Shown: positions 1-6,422 of the stretch, one piece after another | Layout of the letters: the number at the start of each line of letters is the position of its first letter | How positions within the stretch are numbered: position 1 is the stretch's first letter | Virus record (IMG/VR): IMGVR_UViG_3300047678_000368 | Location: 1 to 48,584 of that record | Source: a virus | Length of the DNA stretch: 48,584 nucleotides | Reading direction: 5' to 3' (one strand) | Notes under the pieces: generated by a model | What the model was told of the DNA's origin: nothing | The model's input: only the letters and a program-made list of their open reading frames with translations | Database searches by the model: none | Program-made: the position numbers and the translations under genes

Positions 1-1098
1 CGCATCGTCTGACGACTCAGGCGTGAGCGGGATGTCGTCCTCTCTGGTCTGCATCGCGAGGCGATCCGCGATGACCAGCTGCGTGGCCTCTACCAATCGG
101 GCACGACCCTTGGCTTTCGCTTGTGCGTGGAGTGACGCCAACTGCGCATCGTCGCACTCGCCGAGCGCGATCTCCCCGCTCGAGAGTTTCACGCGCATGG
201 CTGCGGCGTCGCTGAGCGTCATCGCGGGCGGAGCGTCACCTGTGACCAGCGACTGCAGCTGCGCGAGCAGTGTTTGCGCGGCCTCTTCACTCAATCCGCG
301 CTGTCGCAGCTCTGCGACGCGACGCCGTGCGGCCGCCTGCTTCGCTTCAGGAATACGCAGCAGCGTGTCGTCGATCGCGATCGACGTGGCGGGCTCTGGT
401 CGATCGATCGGGCGGGCGGTGGACAGCCACTGCCGCATCAACGCCGGGACCGTGCCGTCCACCAAATTCCACACCGCGCCAGGCTCGCTCAACAGATTGG
501 TGTTGTCCTTGCTGATCTGCGCGGCGTGCGTGTGCTCCAGATGCAGACTTACCGCAAATTCGTATTCCGTATTTTCGCGAAGCTGCGGCGCCATGCCGAG
601 CTTCACGACCTGTTTGCGCCCGTTCTGCTCAATCTGCTCGTGCGCCATCTTGCTGCGCGCCGTGCAGATCACATGAACCGGCGCCTCCAGAATGAAGCGG
701 ATCAGGTCATCCCACTCGCTTCCGAACAGCGCCCAGTTGGTCCACGGGTTCGACTTCGGATTGGCTTTGTCGTACGCATCCTTGCGCGCGAGAATGTCGA
801 GCCAGCAGTGCGACAGGCTGTCGATGATGACGATTTGCAACCCCGCATCAATCGCCGCTTGCAGCGCTTCTTTGTACTGTCGCGGCTTCGGATCATCGAT
901 GCTGACCGTCTCGAACGGCACCACATCCGCGTAGTAGGACGCGCGATCGTGCTCCGAATCAATGAGGCCGATCTGTCCTGGCGCTAAGCCTTGCGCGACG
1001 TGCAGCGCGCCGTACGTCTTTCCAGAGCCCGAGGGCCCAGTGATGAGAATCTTGAGCTTGACGGCGTTCCGCGTCGCGCGTTTGAACTGCATGGCCAT
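1..1098 (-). CDS. Sak4-like P-loop ATPase, 3' end beyond window
   Basis: Phage recombination/replication ATPase of the AAA_24 (Sak4/RecA-like) type, expected to act on single-stranded DNA during recombination. A Walker A loop GPSGSGKT lies at residues 21-28, followed by a strand ending in the Walker B-like IVIIDSLSH about 75 residues later. The region around WTNWALFGSEWDDLIRFIL and the hydrophobic VHVICTARSKM strand fit this family. Residues after about 230 are a variable, Ala/Glu-rich tail. The frame is open for 366 codons to the window edge, so the stop is not seen. ATG at 1098 is chosen because GAGG sits 8 bases upstream inside the early-gene box TCCCGAGGA; a second ATG two codons later is possible. 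It is the last gene of the early minus-strand set visible here. Confidence 0.85.
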   Translation of the reverse strand, partial: MAMQFKRATRNAVKLKILITGPSGSGKTYGALHVAQGLAPGQIGLIDSEHDRASYYADVVPFETVSIDDPKPRQYKEALQAAIDAGLQIVIIDSLSHCWLDILARKDAYDKANPKSNPWTNWALFGSEWDDLIRFILEAPVHVICTARSKMAHEQIEQNGRKQVVKLGMAPQLRENTEYEFAVSLHLEHTHAAQISKDNTNLLSEPGAVWNLVDGTVPALMRQWLSTARPIDRPEPATSIAIDDTLLRIPEAKQAAARRRVAELRQRGLSEEAAQTLLAQLQSLVTGDAPPAMTLSDAAAMRVKLSSGEIALGECDDAQLASLHAQAKAKGRARLVEATQLVIADRLAMQTREDDIPLTPESSDDA

Positions 1099-1537
1099 CG
1101 AACGGTCCTCGGGATGATTGGTCACGCACGCGCCGCGGTGGTGACGCGACGGTGCAGGGGTGCGCGCCGCGGTCGTGCACGGCGCGAGGTCCTCTTGTCT
1201 CTGTGCTTGTGCTTACACAGATTGCCGATGCGCGTTAGGGGTGAAAGCTCCTCGGGATGCGCACCAAATCCCCGGCTGTGGTGGCTGGGTCGCGGGGCTG
1301 GTGACTTCGGTCGCCAGCCCCGTTTGCGTTGCGGACGCGCACGCGCCGTGTAGCGGGGCGTGCGCCCGCGGTGCATGTTGTCGGGATCACCCCCGCGTGA
1401 AACGGCGTGTAGCGGTTGCGACCGTCCCGCTGTGTCGCGATTCGGGGCGTATCTCTGAGGGTGGAGTGCGAATTGCGGAAGCGTCGCCTGTTCCGTGCAC
1501 CCCATCTTCCTTGCGCGCGAGGCGCCACCACCGCCCT
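1099..1537. other. 439-bp gap without a convincing gene
   Basis: I see no open frame here with normal phage-protein character. It holds a second copy of the CCCGAGG box (plus-strand bases 1250-1256) with no start codon at the usual distance, an inverted pair CTGTG/CACAG around 1201-1220, and a strong hairpin at 1293-1322. It separates the minus-strand ATPase gene from the plus-strand gene starting at 1538, so it probably holds promoters or a short RNA. Confidence 0.5.
1293..1322 (+). terminator. UUCG-capped hairpin, possible terminator or small RNA end
   Basis: Bases 1293-1305 pair with 1310-1322 to form a 13-bp stem (one T-G wobble) around the loop TTCG. On the plus strand it is followed by TTTGCGTT, a weak T tract. 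This fits an intrinsic terminator for plus-strand transcription, although no plus-strand gene ends before it. On the minus strand the loop would be CGAA and no T tract follows. Confidence 0.45.
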
Positions 1538-2011
1538 ATGCCACCAGCCAAGTCCGCTCTCAAAACCGCGACGACGCGGTCCACACCCCGGCGCTCCGCC
1601 GAGACCACCCGCTGCTCGCCGCTGCAGCACGCGATCGCCAACCGAGCGCGCATCGTCTTGAGTCTCTGTGACCAGCGCGCCGATATCCCGCTGTCGCTGC
1701 CGGTGGTCGCGGAGGGAATGAATCGCTATCTCCCGCGCGCCAGCTACCAAGACCACTCGATGATCTCGCGCCTGCTGCGGGCGCGTCGAAATTGGACCGC
1801 TGACCACCTGGCCGCGCTCACCCTGTACGCCAGCGAACACGACGTCAGTGTCGATCCCGGTTGGTTGACGTACGGCGACGCCACTGACGCCAGCGCGCCG
1901 ATGCTTCCCGCCGACTGCGAGCTGCGAGCCGGCACCCAGCTCGAGGCCGTGCAACGGAGTCCGCTGACGCTGCGACAGATCCGCACGCGCGAACGCAAAG
2001 CGCATGGGTAA
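1538..2011 (+). CDS. Putative repressor-like regulator, plus strand
   Basis: Protein of 157 residues on the plus strand, opposite to most of the window. The first 45 residues are low-complexity and basic. The rest (NRARIVLSLCDQR through VDPGWLTYGDA) is helical and ends with a D-P-G-W-L-x-Y-G element that often follows the HTH domain of Cro/CI-type phage repressors. A clear DNA-binding helix pair is not obvious, so this is a family resemblance and not a proven assignment. The stop at 2011 is 2 bp from the stop of the convergent HTH gene at 2014. ATG at 1538 has only a weak GAGG about 13 bases upstream, so the start is uncertain. Confidence 0.5.
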   Translation: MPPAKSALKTATTRSTPRRSAETTRCSPLQHAIANRARIVLSLCDQRADIPLSLPVVAEGMNRYLPRASYQDHSMISRLLRARRNWTADHLAALTLYASEHDVSVDPGWLTYGDATDASAPMLPADCELRAGTQLEAVQRSPLTLRQIRTRERKAHG

Positions 2012-2013
2012 TC

Positions 2014-2274
2014 TCACGCGGCCGTCGGTCGGGTGCCGCGTGGCACGCGCTCGGCGATCTCGCGCTCCTGAGTGGCGATGAAGAGCAACACTTCGCGCAT
2101 GACGGCTGGCGACTGGCGCTTGCCGGCGACCACTTGGCTTACGTGGCTTTCGGTCCATCCGTCGCGTGTGGCCCACTCGGACTGCGAGAGACCGGCATTG
2201 GACAGCGCCGTCTTCCATCGACGCACCAGCGGCGTGCTGTCGGCCGTCGGGTTCTTACGGGGGGGGCGGATCAC
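2014..2274 (-). CDS. Small Cro/CI-type HTH DNA-binding protein
   Basis: An 86-residue protein with an XRE-like helix-turn-helix at about residues 28-68: GLSQSEWATRDGWTESHVSQ, followed by VVAGKRQSPAVMREVLL. Proteins of this size and form act as phage Cro-like repressors that bind operators near their own promoter. It faces away from the plus-strand HTH gene at 2339 across a 64-bp gap that holds an inverted repeat. This is the layout of a genetic switch. Convergent with the gene ending at 2011. The domain reading is firm; the role is inferred from the context. Confidence 0.75.
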   Translation of the reverse strand: MIRPPRKNPTADSTPLVRRWKTALSNAGLSQSEWATRDGWTESHVSQVVAGKRQSPAVMREVLLFIATQEREIAERVPRGTRPTAA

Positions 2275-2298
2275 GGCTAGAGTTCCACGGTTGCGGGG

Positions 2299-2319
2299 AG
2301 CCGCTTACCGAAAGCGGCT
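2299..2319. promoter_or_regulatory. Inverted repeat in divergent promoter gap, putative operator
   Basis: AGCCGCTT (2299-2306) and AAGCGGCT (2312-2319) form a perfect 8-bp inverted repeat with a 5-base spacer. The gap lies between two divergent HTH genes (starts at 2274 and 2339). A CTTAC unit also occurs twice, as CCGCTTACC and CGGCTTACG. It is a natural site for one or both HTH proteins to bind. No perfect -35/-10 pair stands out, so promoter positions are not assigned. Confidence 0.5.
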
Positions 2320-2338
2320 TACGTGGAAGTGAACATAT

Positions 2339-2821
2339 ATGAACGTTCAACAACGCGCAAGAGTGTTCAACGAAGAGCAGATCCGCGGTCGCATTCGCCA
2401 GGAAGTCGACGCGGGCAACGTGCGCCGCATCGCGCGCGAGGCGCGCGTGGCGCCCGGAACTATTTACGCCTTCATTCGCGACGTGGAGCCGGTCTCACCA
2501 CACAACGACACGCTCAAAAAATTTGGCGAGTGGTTGGAGCGTCCGCAGCCGCCGGAGTCGTTCTGGGACGGGGTGGAGTATGCAGCCGAGATGATGTCCG
2601 AGACGGTCACCCGATTATTGAGGGAGCGTCGGCTGGCGAAGGGCGAAGCGATCCCCATTCGACCGGACGCTATCGACGATGCCCCACGACCAACGACGGT
2701 CCGTGAGCGGGCGGGACGACTCGCGGCGGAGGCACAAGCACGGGTCGCGGCGGAACGAGAAAGCGCGCAGCCTCAAAAGCGTCCAGCGGCTCAACGAACC
2801 CAAAAGTCACGAGATCCGTAA
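2339..2821 (+). CDS. HTH regulator, plus strand
   Basis: A 160-residue protein. Residues 26-50 (NVRRIAREARVAPGTIYAFI) read as a helix-turn-helix of the kind that follows a short basic arm. Residues 55-105 are helical (LKKFGEWLERPQPPESFWDG and on), and the last 50 residues are Arg/Ala/Gln-rich and probably disordered. ATG at 2339 is preceded by GGAAGTGA. It is transcribed away from the Cro-like gene at 2274. Its last 152 bases overlap, antisense, the end of the minus-strand gene 2670-3011. It may be an activator or second repressor of the switch; which one cannot be read from the sequence. Confidence 0.65.
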   Translation: MNVQQRARVFNEEQIRGRIRQEVDAGNVRRIAREARVAPGTIYAFIRDVEPVSPHNDTLKKFGEWLERPQPPESFWDGVEYAAEMMSETVTRLLRERRLAKGEAIPIRPDAIDDAPRPTTVRERAGRLAAEAQARVAAERESAQPQKRPAAQRTQKSRDP

Positions 2822-3011
2822 CCGTTTGCCAGATACGATCTTCGCGATACGCGCGCTCGGACAGCACACGATTAAGATCGCGATCAAACACCATCAGGTT
2901 TGGCGTACCGCGGAACACGCCGAGGACTTCGCCAGGACTCGCTGGGAGCGGATAGCGCATGTCAGTCCGCACGCAAAACAGGCAGGTAGGCTCAACGGTG
3001 ATCACAGGCAT
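2670..3011 (-). CDS. Hypothetical protein, antisense 3' overlap with HTH gene
   Basis: Protein of 113 residues. Residues 1-80 look like a real folded domain (MPVITVEPTCLFCVRTDMRY; FRGTPNLMVFDRDLNRVLSE), with a CLFC pair near the N-terminus that might bind metal. The last 30 residues are Pro/Val-rich and coincide with the antisense overlap with the gene ending at 2821, so that part may be constrained by the other strand. A plausible promoter lies at 3048-3077. Not recognised. The start ATG at 3011 has no strong Shine-Dalgarno sequence. It is divergent from the lipoprotein gene at 3153. Confidence 0.5.
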   Translation of the reverse strand: MPVITVEPTCLFCVRTDMRYPLPASPGEVLGVFRGTPNLMVFDRDLNRVLSERAYREDRIWQTVTDLVTFGFVEPLDAFEAARFLVPPRPVLVPPPRVVPPAHGPSLVVGHRR

Positions 3012-3047
3012 TTCAGAGCTCGCAGAAGGCGTTTTTCGATTCGACCG

Positions 3048-3077
3048 AACATATCCCGGCAGTCTGACAATCAGCAA
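3048..3077 (-). promoter_or_regulatory. Putative promoter of gene 2670-3011
   Basis: Read on the minus strand: TTGCTG (3077-3072), an 18-bp spacer, then TATGTT (3053-3048). The start would fall near 3041, 30 bases before the ATG at 3011. This is consensus matching by eye in a divergent gap. Confidence 0.35.
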
Positions 3078-3152
3078 GAGCGAAGCGCGTCGACGTCGGC
3101 GCGACGGTGGAAACCAGTGGAAAACGCCCCGAATCCGCGGCGGAGGAAGGCA

Positions 3153-3581
3153 ATGGGACAAGATGACAAACGATCCAAATATCTGCTTGCGTTTTTGGCG
3201 GCCCTTCTGGTCGCCGGCTGTACCGACCACGAGGTAGAGCGGGCCAAAGCCATGGTTGCGCATGATCAGCGCGATCCTGCCAGCGTACAGTTTCGGGACG
3301 TGCGACGGACGCCGGGCTCTCGTGCGATCTGCGGAGAGGCCAACGGCAAGAACGCCATGGGTGCCTACGTCGGCTATTCACACTTCATAGTTACTGATTC
3401 ACAGCAGTTGATAAGCGATGATGGCAACACCGGAGCGTTCAGTCTCCGATGGAGGCTGTACTGTGATAGCATTGTGGCCTGCTCGCCCACCAAACGGGAC
3501 AGCGTTCGGAAAGTGCTCCACGAATACGACTCGCTTGATGTGTTCCTGGACAGCCTACTCTCAAGGACTAAGCGCCCCTGA
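3153..3581 (+). CDS. Small secreted lipoprotein, probable phage cargo gene
   Basis: A 142-residue protein with a classic lipoprotein signal: MGQDDKRSKYLLAFLAALLV, then lipobox VAGC (Cys at about residue 23), so it should be acylated and membrane-anchored. The mature part begins HEVERAKAMVAHDQRDPASV and contains VQFRDVR and CGEANGKNAMGAYVGY. This matches a recurring family of short proteins with a C-G-E-x-N-x-K-N and G-Y-x-x-F pattern found in bacteria and prophages; its role is not established. ATG at 3153 follows a strong GGAGGAAGG. It is a single plus-strand gene among minus-strand phage genes beside the regulatory switch. That is typical of lysogeny-expressed cargo, for example surface or superinfection-exclusion proteins, although this is inference. 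Confidence 0.75.
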   Translation: MGQDDKRSKYLLAFLAALLVAGCTDHEVERAKAMVAHDQRDPASVQFRDVRRTPGSRAICGEANGKNAMGAYVGYSHFIVTDSQQLISDDGNTGAFSLRWRLYCDSIVACSPTKRDSVRKVLHEYDSLDVFLDSLLSRTKRP

Positions 3582-3599
3582 ACCCCAGTGCAGCGGGTT

Positions 3600-3752
3600 T
3601 CACGTTTCGAACGACGTAGCCGTGATGATCACGGCGGGACGTCCCGTCGTGATCGACACAAACACCCGCGCGAGCAGCAGCGCCTGGCGCGCATCGCGAC
3701 ACGGGATCAGTGGCGAGCCGTCGCCGAGATCGAGATAGCAGGGCAGGGACAT
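3600..3752 (-). CDS. Small hypothetical protein, 50 aa
   Basis: Reads MSLPCYLDLGDGSPLIPCRD and ends ITTGRPAVIITATSFET. The periodic hydrophobic pattern and the fit between the stop at 3600 and the plus-strand lipoprotein stop at 3581 support a real gene. It lies 33 bp downstream of the HTH gene ending at 3786 in the same direction, so the two would be co-transcribed. No strong ribosome-binding site is visible. Not recognised. Confidence 0.4.
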   Translation of the reverse strand: MSLPCYLDLGDGSPLIPCRDARQALLLARVFVSITTGRPAVIITATSFET

Positions 3753-3785
3753 GGGCGGACGATACGCGCGGCCGTCAGCGCGGCG

Positions 3786-4235
3786 TCAGCGCGCGAGCGT
3801 AATCACGAGCTGATCGGGCGTTACGTCGATTTGCGTGATCGCCGTGATCCACTCCGCACGCACCGCCGGAATCGTTTTGACGCCACTGAGCCAGTCGCTG
3901 ACCGTACCGCGATCGACGCCCGCCGCGCGGGCGAGCTGCCCCTGCGAGACGCCGAATTGATCGAGCAGGGCAGAGAGCCGAAGCCGCGCGGGATCGTCGC
4001 GTAGCGCGTCGCCTGGCGCTGCGGACGTGGCACCGGCGAGCGCTTCGACGAGCGCTGCGCGTTCGTCGGGCTCCCACTGCGCCTCGGGGTCGGCCAGCGC
4101 TGTCTCGGCGACACGAGCGACGCGCAGCGGCACGATCGGGGAATCGACACGAATCGCGCGCAGCGCTGCGATCGCGCCGCGCGTGGCCGCCGGGGATTTC
4201 CCGGCGACCAGTTGCATCAGCGCGGCCTTCGTCAC
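3786..4235 (-). CDS. HTH (XRE-type) regulator, 149 aa
   Basis: The C-terminal part holds a clear XRE-type helix-turn-helix at about residues 92-135: FGVSQGQLARAAGVDRGTVS followed by DWLSGVKTIPAVR. The N-terminal 80 residues are helical and Ala-rich, with no family I recognise. It starts with ATGA overlapping the stop of the upstream gene 4232-4534, so the two are translationally coupled and should share the promoter at 4601-4629. That promoter contains a palindrome, which makes autoregulation by this protein plausible. The role (repressor or early regulator) is inferred. Confidence 0.7.
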   Translation of the reverse strand: MTKAALMQLVAGKSPAATRGAIAALRAIRVDSPIVPLRVARVAETALADPEAQWEPDERAALVEALAGATSAAPGDALRDDPARLRLSALLDQFGVSQGQLARAAGVDRGTVSDWLSGVKTIPAVRAEWITAITQIDVTPDQLVITLAR

Positions 4236-4534
4236 TTGGACCGGACGTCCCAGCTACGCACGCTCCCGAGGTACAGCGACCCGTCCACCGCGTCGATCGT
4301 CGCCTGATCCTGCCCGTCGTCGATCGCGAGATCGTCGGCGACTACGTACAGGTGCAGTGACACGTCAACGTCCCGGCGCGAGCAGGATTCAACGGCGTAC
4401 TCACGCGAGCCGTCGGCGTTGTTCAGGATCGCGACCGCGGCTTGGTGGATAGACTCCGCATTGGTGACGCCCCAGACGTAGCCAGAGTGGGCGTCGATTG
4501 CAGCGATACGGTGGGTCGTGGTCTGTGCGGTCAT
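4232..4534 (-). CDS. Hypothetical early protein, 100 aa
   Basis: Reads MTAQTTTHRIAAIDAHSGYV with later segments VESCSRRDVDVSLHLYVVAD and DGSLYLGSVRSWDV. The alternating pattern suggests a small alpha/beta fold; no family recognised. ATG at 4534 carries the early box CCCGAGG 7 bases upstream. The ATG also overlaps (ATGA) the stop of a 17-codon reading frame that begins at 4584, so it may be coupled to a leader peptide. It in turn overlaps the HTH gene by ATGA. First full gene of a regulatory mini-operon. Confidence 0.65.
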   Translation of the reverse strand: MTAQTTTHRIAAIDAHSGYVWGVTNAESIHQAAVAILNNADGSREYAVESCSRRDVDVSLHLYVVADDLAIDDGQDQATIDAVDGSLYLGSVRSWDVRSK

Positions 4535-4584
4535 TTCGGAGCCTCGGGCAGTGCCCAGTAGGTGGTGGCGTCAGCAGGGCTCAT
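4531..4584 (-). CDS. Possible 17-residue leader peptide
   Basis: Reads MSPADATTYWALPEAPK and stops in an ATGA overlap with the start of gene 4232-4534. The start at 4584 lies about 10 bases after the predicted transcription start of the promoter at 4601-4629, so the messenger would be almost leaderless. The exact ATGA junction and the promoter spacing are the support. Length alone gives no statistical strength. Confidence 0.3.
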   Translation of the reverse strand: MSPADATTYWALPEAPK

Positions 4585-4600
4585 CCCGGCCGACCAGAGA

Positions 4601-4629
4601 ATAATACGGGTATATACCCGCAAGCGCAA
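4601..4629 (-). promoter_or_regulatory. Promoter with palindromic operator in the spacer
   Basis: On the minus strand: -35 TTGCGC (4629-4624), a 17-bp spacer, then -10 TATTAT (4606-4601). The spacer contains the perfect 14-bp palindrome CGGGTATATACCCG (4607-4620). This is the best promoter-plus-operator arrangement in the window and precedes the mini-operon holding an HTH protein. Bases 4616-4628 are also a degenerate copy (10 of 13 matches) of the dispersed 13-bp site. Confidence 0.65.
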
Positions 4630-4664
4630 GGGCGCGTATGTAACGAATCTCGTCAGGAAATGCC

Positions 4665-4874
4665 CTACCCGTCCCATCGGAGTATCTCCGCCACGCGTAA
4701 CGCATCCGCGCTCAACAGCGGCGCCGCGTCTGGATCGGCGGCGATCTGTGCCAACAGTTCCTCGTCTGACGGGATTGCCGACGGCAGCGGGGGCAAGGTA
4801 TTCCGCGCGAGGTCTTCGGCACGCTGCGGGCCGTCGGGACGGCCGGCGCGCGTGTTTGGGTGTTCGTGCGACAT
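4665..4874 (-). CDS. Small hypothetical protein, 69 aa
   Basis: Reads MSHEHPNTRAGRPDGPQRAE and ends SADALRVAEILRWDG. Hydrophilic, acidic at the end, probably with one helix. ATG at 4874 chosen; a GTG at 4928 in the same frame would add 18 residues and place the start inside the hairpin at 4909-4943. Unknown function. If that hairpin terminates fully, expression of this gene would be low. Confidence 0.5.
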   Translation of the reverse strand: MSHEHPNTRAGRPDGPQRAEDLARNTLPPLPSAIPSDEELLAQIAADPDAAPLLSADALRVAEILRWDG

Positions 4875-4908
4875 AGCGAATTCCGTGTGAGTGAGTGTGA
4901 ATAAAAGC

Positions 4909-4943
4909 GCGGGGCTGCTCGGCGTCACACCGAACAGCCCCGC
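4909..4943 (-). terminator. Intrinsic terminator after the Gp157 gene
   Basis: GCGGGGCTG (4909-4917) pairs with CAGCCCCGC (4935-4943). A C-A mismatch and four more pairs (TCGG/CCGA) enclose a 7-base loop. On the minus strand it is followed by GCTTTTATT. It lies 66 bp past the stop of the Gp157 gene and before the next gene at 4874. Confidence 0.65.
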
Positions 4944-5009
4944 GGAACTACCCGAGCCTTGCCTCGCCCGGCCTCGCCAAGCCGCGCCTTGCCGCGTGGC
5001 TAGAGGTCG

Positions 5010-5801
5010 CTACGAGATCCGCAGCCGCGTCCCGCGCGTCAGCTGAGCGCCTGGCACATCCGGCGGCAGTTCGTCGTCGTTGAAGGTCGGCGTCGGCAGC
5101 TTCTTCTTCTCTGCGGCCTTGATCACTTTCTCTCGCGCCGCCAGCGCTTTTTCACGCGCCATCAACGCGGCTTTGATCTCGTCTTCCAACACCACCGTGA
5201 CCGTCGTGGCGGGAATCTCTTCCTTGCGCACGAACTGCGGCGGCAGCTGTGTCTTGTCGATGAGCTCCAGCTTCGGCGGGTTGTTTACCACGTCCAAAGA
5301 CTTGAAGTCCCCTTCGATCGACAGCCGATTCATGCGGATCATCTGATTCTTGACGAAGAGCTCGAAGCGCGCGGCGCGATTGTTGAGCGCCTTCCGACGC
5401 ACTGCCAGTCTGTCCTCTTCCGCCTTCAGCACTTTGGCATCCGCTTCCAAGCCTTCGATGTAGGCCGCGACGCCGTCGCCCTTGCGCATGATGACTTCCG
5501 ACAGCCGATCCATGCGCGCCTCGAGCTCGGGCGTCAACTCGCCCTGGGCTTGCTCCAACAGCGCATCGATGATGAGCGATTCCGTCGCGATGTCGCGCAG
5601 CGTCAAGCGCGGTGGCTCGGGGAGCCTGATATCGGCGAGCGCGTCGGCGTCGTCGATCTCCGGCGCCGGCGTTTCACCAACATCCGCGATCGTGTCGCCA
5701 GGATCGGGAATCGTTCCGGCGTTTGCGCCGTTCGTTTCGTCGATCAGCGCATTCGTTTCATCAGCCGCGCGGTGCACTTCAAAACTCAGTGTCGTCTTCA
5801 T
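5010..5801 (-). CDS. Siphovirus Gp157-family protein
   Basis: A 263-residue protein. Residues about 90-255 match the Gp157 family: a long coiled coil with KAEEDRLAVRRKALNNRAAR, then FELFVKNQMIRMNRLSIEGD, then the hallmark NNPPKLELIDKTQLPPQFV and a C-terminal PGAQLTRGTRLRIS. Gp157 proteins are early phage proteins, named from a Streptococcus phage protein linked to phage resistance when expressed in the host; the mechanism is not settled. The N-terminal 80 residues are acidic and probably disordered. ATG at 5801 is preceded by TCCCGAGGATCG, the early-gene ribosome-binding box, and by two adjoining hairpins in the leader. Transcription probably ends at the hairpin 4909-4943. Confidence 0.85.
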   Translation of the reverse strand: MKTTLSFEVHRAADETNALIDETNGANAGTIPDPGDTIADVGETPAPEIDDADALADIRLPEPPRLTLRDIATESLIIDALLEQAQGELTPELEARMDRLSEVIMRKGDGVAAYIEGLEADAKVLKAEEDRLAVRRKALNNRAARFELFVKNQMIRMNRLSIEGDFKSLDVVNNPPKLELIDKTQLPPQFVRKEEIPATTVTVVLEDEIKAALMAREKALAAREKVIKAAEKKKLPTPTFNDDELPPDVPGAQLTRGTRLRIS

Positions 5802-5830
5802 CGTCGATCCTCGGGAGAGTGGTGACCCGC

Positions 5831-5870
5831 CGGCGAGGTGGTGTCTCGCCGACGGATGTGCGGCATCCGT
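5831..5870 (-). promoter_or_regulatory. Two abutting hairpins in the Gp157 leader
   Basis: CGGCGAG (5831-5837) pairs with CTCGCCG (5845-5851), and ACGGATG (5852-5858) pairs with CATCCGT (5864-5870). Each stem is 7 bp, and no base separates the two hairpins. They end about 30 bases before the Gp157 start codon on the minus strand, so they could stabilise the messenger or control ribosome access. Confidence 0.4.
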
Positions 5871-5914
5871 GATGATGCCACAGGGGTCTGACAGTGCGTG
5901 CGGTACCTGGAGGT

Positions 5915-6370
5915 CTACGCTACGCGTGTCGAGAGACTGCGCCGCAGCTCTGGTTGGTCCGCGTCCAATCGATCGCCGAGGAACGCGTCGCAGAACTGCT
6001 GCAGTCGACGCATCAATCCCCGACGGGCCTGCGCGCTGAACCATGGCGACGCCGCGAATCCGGACGGATAGACCAGGCGCCCGATGAAATGGTGCACCGT
6101 GCGCACCGACACCAGCGCGAGCGCAGCGTCAGGCTCGTGCGCCAGAAAGAAATGGCGCCCGCTCAGGACCGCGGGATTCCACGTGCCGCAAACCCGCGCC
6201 GGCACGGGTACCTCGCGACCGTCCGCGAGGCCGAGCAGGTACACTGCCTCGGGTCGGTCACTCGCTTCCACGCCGAACCCCTGCGCATCGCGCACGGGAT
6301 AGCGATGGAGGCGCGGCGCGCGCATCGCATCGCTGATCGGCTCGGGCTCGTTCATCGGTGGTGGATTCAT
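5915..6370 (-). CDS. Hypothetical early protein, 151 aa
   Basis: Reads MNPPPMNEPEPISDAMRAPR, then a beta-rich middle (YLLGLADGREVPVPARVCGT; LSGRHFFLAHEPDAALALVS) and a C-terminal helical segment ending LDADQPELRRSLSTRVA. No family recognised. ATG at 6370 is preferred because the promoter at 6379-6407 would start transcription only 2-4 bases upstream, giving a nearly leaderless message. A start at the second Met (6355) is possible. Followed by the Gp157 gene after 113 bp. Confidence 0.55.
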   Translation of the reverse strand: MNPPPMNEPEPISDAMRAPRLHRYPVRDAQGFGVEASDRPEAVYLLGLADGREVPVPARVCGTWNPAVLSGRHFFLAHEPDAALALVSVRTVHHFIGRLVYPSGFAASPWFSAQARRGLMRRLQQFCDAFLGDRLDADQPELRRSLSTRVA

Positions 6371-6378
6371 GCGCGGCA

Positions 6379-6407
6379 ATATTGCGCGCGCTGTGCCAAA
6401 AGCGCAA
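6379..6407 (-). promoter_or_regulatory. Promoter with dispersed 13-bp site
   Basis: Minus strand -35 TTGCGC (6407-6402), 17-bp spacer, -10 CAATAT (6384-6379). The 13-bp site TGCCAAAAGCGCA occupies plus bases 6394-6406 and overlaps the -35. The ATG at 6370 follows almost at once. Confidence 0.5.
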
Positions 6408-6422
6408 GATTTTGCATAGCGG

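Noticed and set aside
6381-6408. Sigma-54 promoter reading of TGGCAC in the 13-bp site
   Set aside because: A GG-N10-GC match is found at this copy, but the copies at 22.0 and 7.4 kb lack the GC at the right distance, so the sigma-54 reading does not hold across the set.
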